From: Cinnamomum chago
Lineage: Eukaryota; Streptophyta; Magnoliopsida; Laurales; Lauraceae
Direction: 5' to 3'
Assembly (NCBI GenBank): GCA_038049695.1
Contig: CP142458.1
Coordinates: 64,451,501-64,515,500, forward strand
Length of the DNA stretch: 64,000 nucleotides
The notes beneath the pieces are model-generated. The model was not told the origin of the DNA. It searched no databases and worked only from the letters and a program-made list of their open reading frames with translations. Positions 59,111 through 64,000 of this stretch are shown piece by piece (within the stretch, counting starts at the first letter, position 1; each line of letters begins with the position of its first letter). A program made the translations under genes and the position numbers.

Positions 59111-61440
59111 ATACAACATCCAACTTTCGTGGCACCAAAAAGTAGTGGGCAGCATACATTATTCAAAGGAGTATGAACTAGAAACGGATATAGATGGCAT
59201 CTAGGAAATTGTGGTCATTTGCTACTAGTTAAGAGTATCTGTTGAGGAAGATGTAGCTAACCTTTTGTTTTCTTGTAGCTAGTAGTAAAAATCTTCTCTT
59301 CTGCCAAAAAAAAAAAAAAAGCAACCAAACCAATCAAATAATCACAACCCTTCAAATAGACAATAGAGTTCCCATAACTAAGATGTCAAATTCAAATAAA
59401 CATCAGGAGGGGATTGAAGGCAGGTGATAAAATTGGATTATCTTGGAATTCAGAGGAATCCTACTTCTTGTTTTTAGTTTTAAGGCGCGCTTAACAATTA
59501 GCACACTTCTGTCCATATGAAATTTTGCTTGTTTCTTTTGTTCTTACATTGTCTAGTTTTTAGTCCAAGAGTCTTGGTTGTAGTTTTGATTACTTGGGGT
59601 TGTGAGCAAATTTATGTCAAACTGTAAAAAGGTTCATTGGTGTCTTCATTCATGTTAAGTCTTGAAGTTATGCAACCATTGGTGTCAATTAATTTGTGTC
59701 CTGCTGTCAATCAGTCACTCCACTCTTTTGTAGTTCTTTGGGTTTTTTGTAATGAAGAGAAATACATGTTACCGAGAATGCATTTTCTATTTCTTTTGCA
59801 CGAACAATATTTACAACATTTTAAACCTTTTTGTGCCATGCTTGTATACTTGAACTGGGTTCCCTTGAAATCAGGTTGCCTGCAACTCTTGGTCATGGCA
59901 AAGAATAAAACAACCATGACTAATAATGGGGAACTCAAGTTTTAGCCAGGAAAATACATCAACTGTCCATTTACCCATAAACCAAATTACCTGCATTGGG
60001 TTTCCAAGAAAACCCAAATGGGCCCTTGGATTTAACATGTGGGACTTATTGACTAGTGTGATACAGACAGTCTGATATGATCAAGTTTTTCTCATAGCTT
60101 ATGCAGATCATGTCTGAAAGGGATCTAGATTAGGAGTCTAGTCTATTAAATATTTTCATCTTCTAGGTTGGATGCAGGTTGTTGCATTGTTATTTTCTTT
60201 TAACTACTCCTTTGGATCGCCCTGATTTCAGTGCAGGCAACTTGGTAATACTTGAAAGAATTCAGTAGGAACTACTTAGTTACAGCCCCAGCTTTTGGTT
60301 CATATCCAATCATTCTTTTGCTTGTTGTTACATTATTTTCTTTTGATGGCCATTAATAATCATAAAAGTTCATTCTAGAGAATTAACATCTTTACCTTTA
60401 ATCAAAATAAATTATTAAAAGAGAGGAAAGAAAAATATAGATCTCATCGTCTTGAATTGGCTTGCTGAACATCAAGAGAAAATAGAGAATCCCATCATGT
60501 AGTTTCATCTCTGAAACCGCTTCAAGTATATAAAGAAGAACCAAGAACACCAGTGAAATTGGCTGCAGCTTCTACTTAAGTTAATTCTTTTAGCACCCAG
60601 GATATCGTATTTATCTACTTTCATCCTTTTAATCTTCTGCTATCATTCATTTTTATATACTATGATCTTCCTCTGTTCTTTTATTTTAGATGTAATACAT
60701 TGCCTCAGTCTGGTTAGGCATCAGAGTGCAATAAAAGTCAAGAACTAACATCAAGCAAAAGAAGAAAAAAAAGGTCAAGAATAAAAAGTACCCTTGACCC
60801 ATTTTCAGAAACCAAATATTTTCCACCACAAAGACAGAGTTCAACTACAACCTTCAGAAATCTAAACATCAATCTAATGTAACCAATAAAATCCTCGGAA
60901 CCCATCACAGAAAGTATACATAGGAAAATAGCAAAGACCCAAAAATGATTCCGAACTTCCCCAAAATGATGACAGAAATCTTCTGTGAAGCCAATAAAAA
61001 AATCATGGTCCTTTCAAAGAGAAAACACATGCCTTCTTCATGTCCTTTTTATATAATGGGAGCCAGATCATAGGTCAAAAGCAAGATAAAGAAGGCCAAG
61101 AGCCCAAGAGAAACCCTTGGAGTTTAGGGTGAATCTTGGTGTGAATTAGTGAAGAGGATGATTCATAGTAGAAGAAATGACATGCATCAACAATAGTATA
61201 AAGAGAAAGTCGACAGAGGAAAAATACCACCTTCATGCACAGAAGCTCATAACTGAGAGAAACCCTTAAACATATTTTGGCAAGATTTGGCACTAATTGA
61301 CGAAGAAGAAGAAGATTTTGATGATAAGATGGGTTTATGAAAAACCGATTAAGAAAAAAGGAAATGAGAGATGGGGTCACTGATGGAGAGATGGGGCTTG
61401 GGGAAAATGAAGAAGAAAGAAAAAAAAAAAAAAACAGAGA
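59111..61440. other. CACTA interior, unassigned
   Basis: No recognisable domain. The open frame at 61075-61380 (minus) and that at 59637-59945 have no family I know. It could be further captured non-coding or intron sequence. Confidence 0.4.
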
Positions 61441-61545
61441 TGGGGTTCGGTGATGGATAGATGTCCTTTAGGGGATGGGATTCGGTGATTGATGGATTGA
61501 TGGCATTTAGGGGTGGGGTTCAGTGATGGATAGATGGCCTTTAGG
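61441..61545. repeat. Three-copy degenerate minisatellite, 33-39 bp
   Basis: Units start TGGGGTTCGGTGATGGATAG, TGGGATTCGGTGATTGATGG and TGGGGTTCAGTGATGGATAG and end CCTTTAGGG-like. Located in the right subterminal part of the CACTA element. Confidence 0.75.
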
Positions 61546-61877
61546 AATTTGGTGCTCGATTACCCGACGGTGTTTACAGCTTGCAGTGGAGATGGATGGC
61601 CGGAGCGCAATGGGTGAGTCGAGAGATGAATACTGATGGTGCTTACAGCCTGTAGAGTCATGCTTGAGAAAAGGAGAGCAGATGGAGGGAGGGAAAGAGG
61701 GGAGACGGCGGGAGATGAAAAGGGGGCGGGTTTATTTTAAGTCCTTTTTTCAGATGAAACAGCCACAAAGAGGAGTTGTCGTTTATAAAATTGCTTGCGT
61801 CTCAAAATACTACAGCCCAAACGATTGGTTTTCCTACCCTGTTTGTGTCGTTATTAATCAATATTGACGTAGTAAAT

Positions 61878-62640
61878 CACATGTATGAATACAAATTTGT
61901 TAATGACATGAAAATCAAGAGCTCACAAGTTGTATGAAATCTATTAACTTAGAACATGTGATGCATGTGCAATGTTGTTTTCAAAGCCAAATAAATTTAA
62001 CTAAAGTTCAAATGAATGAAAACAACAAATGAAGATTCAACCAAGTAAAATAATCATGCTATAAAATAAAACAAAGATTTTGGCTAAGCATGATTAAGGA
62101 AGATTTTAAAACAACTTGGATTGAAATCAAAGTGAAGAATCCAATCTAACTTAGATCAAAGATTTAAAAGAAGAATGGATTCAACACATCATAGTTATAA
62201 TGCTAAAATTCATTTACCAATAATTTAAACAAAGCATATAACATATGATTAAGAAGGGTAAAGCTTACTTAGAGATTTAACTTCATTAATCCAAGCTTTA
62301 GCTCTCCAAATGACCCATTGGTCTCTCTTAGTTTATCTCCTTTATCTTGTCTCCAAACACCTCAATGATGGCTTAAAAATCTCTAACTTTGGCAAAGGAA
62401 TGAACTTCATTTTATAGCCAAAAACTGCCCAACGGTTAGTCCCCAGTTGACCTGTAACAGGGCCCGGTCGACCTGGCCTTCAACGATCATAAAACTGACC
62501 GTTTGAAAAGAGCACAACGACTCTTTACCCGGTCGACCCGCAATGGGCTCGCTCGACCGGGTTCCCCGGGCCGGTCGACCGGCCACACTGTGGGTCGACC
62601 CGGGCCTGGGACCAAAATTCCCTAAAATTGCATATTTCAA
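61878..62640. mobile_element. LTR-like sequence, right half
   Basis: Continues the sequence interrupted by the CACTA element. Around 62430-62600 it contains clustered GGTCGACC and related words (GTTGACC, GGTCGACCCG, CCGGTCGACCGG), a GC-rich island in AT-rich DNA. Similar clusters occur in LTRs of large plant elements; the assignment is tentative. Confidence 0.35.
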
Positions 62641-63689
62641 AGTGATTTCTTGAGGGAACTTTTGGGCCATTAAATCAAGCTTGGAATCATGATTTAAATC
62701 AAACTAAGAGGGTTAAAATCATGAAACATAAAAAACCTAAAATGGTTTGAAAGATTTAAAACTCATAGGCTTGCTTGATTCGAAAAACTTCTTTTCAAAA
62801 CTAATTACATCTAAGTTTAAAATCAAAACATGCATAAATTAATATTTCGACAAGTCTAAAAACCAATGCATGTGTAAATCAAGATTTCAAGTTTTTCTAA
62901 AACAATGCATGTGTGAAAATTCAAATGATGCTAAAATGTTAATGCATCCATCAAATTGCAAATACAAACTTCTTAACAATCCCTCATTCCCTGTTATAGG
63001 AAAAAAAATGACCAATGCTTGACTTGCTTCATTTCTGTAGGATATTCCCACCTCTTGAAGACTATTAAAGCCACATGCTGTTGTTTGGTGGAGAACGTTA
63101 AAGTGCATATGCTATTGTTTAGGGCAAAGAAATGTGGATTTTGTACTTTGCCCTAAAACATGATTTTTTACTTTTTCAGAAACCCTTTTTCATATTCAAT
63201 GTCACCTTGGCTCGATGGAGAACCGCTGGGAACTACGGTGAATATGCATGGCTGCTGATGTGGAGTTGCATTCAATGCTAACAAAGAATAAGGAAACAAA
63301 TAAGAGAGAAATTGGGCTTCTAAGCCCTAGAATGTTATAAAAAAATGTTTTCGGGCAAAATGACTGATTTGGTGTAAGGGCATTTAAAATTACCTTTTCG
63401 GTATAGTAGTCACCTAATCTGTTTTTTCTGGTTAGATCCCCTTTGATTTATCATGTCCATAAAACATATTAAGGGTATGTTTGACCTCGTGCAATTTGGA
63501 TGTCCCCATGTTCCCACAAGTAGATCACTGTTTGAGATTTTGATTTCACTAGAGGGAACTCAAAATCTTAACCTAGCATAAGAAAATTGATATAAAGAAA
63601 TTATGAAACAATTTGCTAGGACTATTGTCTCCTGCTCATCTCCTACCTTCTAAAATAAAACTATTTAAAGAAGACTCCAAGTCCCTTAC
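62641..63689. other. AT-rich intergenic stretch, no gene
   Basis: Repeated words near 62819-62890 (AAAACAATGCATGTGTRAAA, twice-like). Nothing else recognised. Confidence 0.35.
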
Positions 63690-64000
63690 GCATAATAAAG
63701 GTAGGTTTCGTATTCGCAATCTCAAAGAAGAAGGCCCACTTTGTAATTCCTAAGGTAGGTCATATGGTCACAATCATAAAAGGTGGGCTCACATTATAAT
63801 TCCTACAAAGGTGGAACCACATTATAAATTCTATAAATATATACCATGTGCTTTAATTTCTAAAAGTGGACACCACGTTGTAATTTCTAAAGGTGGATTA
63901 TGTGTCTAGAAACACAAAAGGGTGGCCCCACTTTGTAATTTCTAAAGGTGGATCACATGGTCATAATCACAAAATGTGGACCCACATTGTAAATCCTATA
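63690..64000. repeat. Degenerate short tandem array running off the window
   Basis: Alternating units of about 30 bp: one like AAAGGTGGRCCCACATTGTA with ATTYCTA, the other like AAGGTGGATCACATGGTCAT with AATCACAA. About five of the first and two to three of the second are visible. The array continues past the right edge. Confidence 0.75.

Larger units (their letters stand above)
55792..61874 (-). mobile_element. CACTA (En/Spm-type) transposon carrying an Argonaute fragment
   Basis: 6,083 bp with CACTACATCAA at the left end and the inverse of TACTACGTCAA at the right end, flanked by the 3-bp target duplication AAT (55789-55791, 61875-61877) expected for CACTA elements. Subterminal regions carry repeated ACGACAGT/ACTGTGGTTTTT and CCACAGT words in both orientations (55808-56035, and more weakly at 61770-61850). 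The interior, on the minus strand, has an Argonaute gene fragment (58295-57718) followed by En/Spm-type transposase-associated exons (57278 downward). An RTE remnant lies at 58876-59110. No intact transposase, so it is probably non-autonomous; the outer G/C to T change at the right tip may also impair it. Confidence 0.85.

Noticed and set aside
63690-64000. CRISPR-like array of short repeats
   Set aside because: The organism is a plant, repeats are degenerate and directly adjoining without unique spacers; it is a decayed tandem repeat.

Overview
The window is nuclear DNA of a flowering plant. It has three conserved plant genes with GT-AG introns, plant-type Tat/Ty3, CACTA, Mutator-like, hAT-like, L1, RTE and SINE repeats, and long AT-rich intergenic DNA. 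The species cannot be told from the sequence. All three host genes lie on the minus strand: the first exon of a gamma-glutamyl peptidase (GGP1-like) at the left edge, a two-exon GDP-L-fucose synthase (GER) at 17.0-18.1 kb, and a five-exon TMEM208/SND2-type ER membrane protein at 34.7-44.4 kb. I assembled the last two models from splice sites; each restores a protein of the family's usual length.

Layout: 0-0.5 kb GGP exon and promoter; 0.6-9 kb MITEs, a solo LTR with a 5-bp target duplication and a Mutator-like element holding a nested insertion; 9.6-14.6 kb two SINEs and an L1 remnant; 17-18 kb GER; 19-20.6 kb a hAT-like element and a third SINE; 21.7-33.0 kb a complete-length but decayed Tat-lineage Ty3/gypsy element with identical-length LTRs, target duplication ATTAC, a 7-copy 55-bp repeat and an antisense ORF block; 34.7-44.4 kb the TMEM208 gene, whose third intron (7.9 kb) is packed with a SINE, LTR pieces, an RTE fragment and a 3.2-kb L1; 44.9-52.2 kb MITEs and a hAT-like element rich in a palindromic motif; 55.8-61.9 kb a CACTA element inside an LTR-like sequence; the right edge is a degenerate short repeat array.

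The most unusual object is the CACTA element (55792-61874, target duplication AAT). It carries, upstream of and in the same orientation as its transposase-related exons, four consecutive intron-separated exons of an Argonaute PIWI domain closest by eye to the AGO10/AGO1 clade. The introns are retained, so this is DNA-level capture of a piece of the host RNA-silencing effector gene, still open over 109 codons but lacking three codons of a conserved segment. Most of the rest of the window is ordinary transposon-driven plant intergenic sequence.
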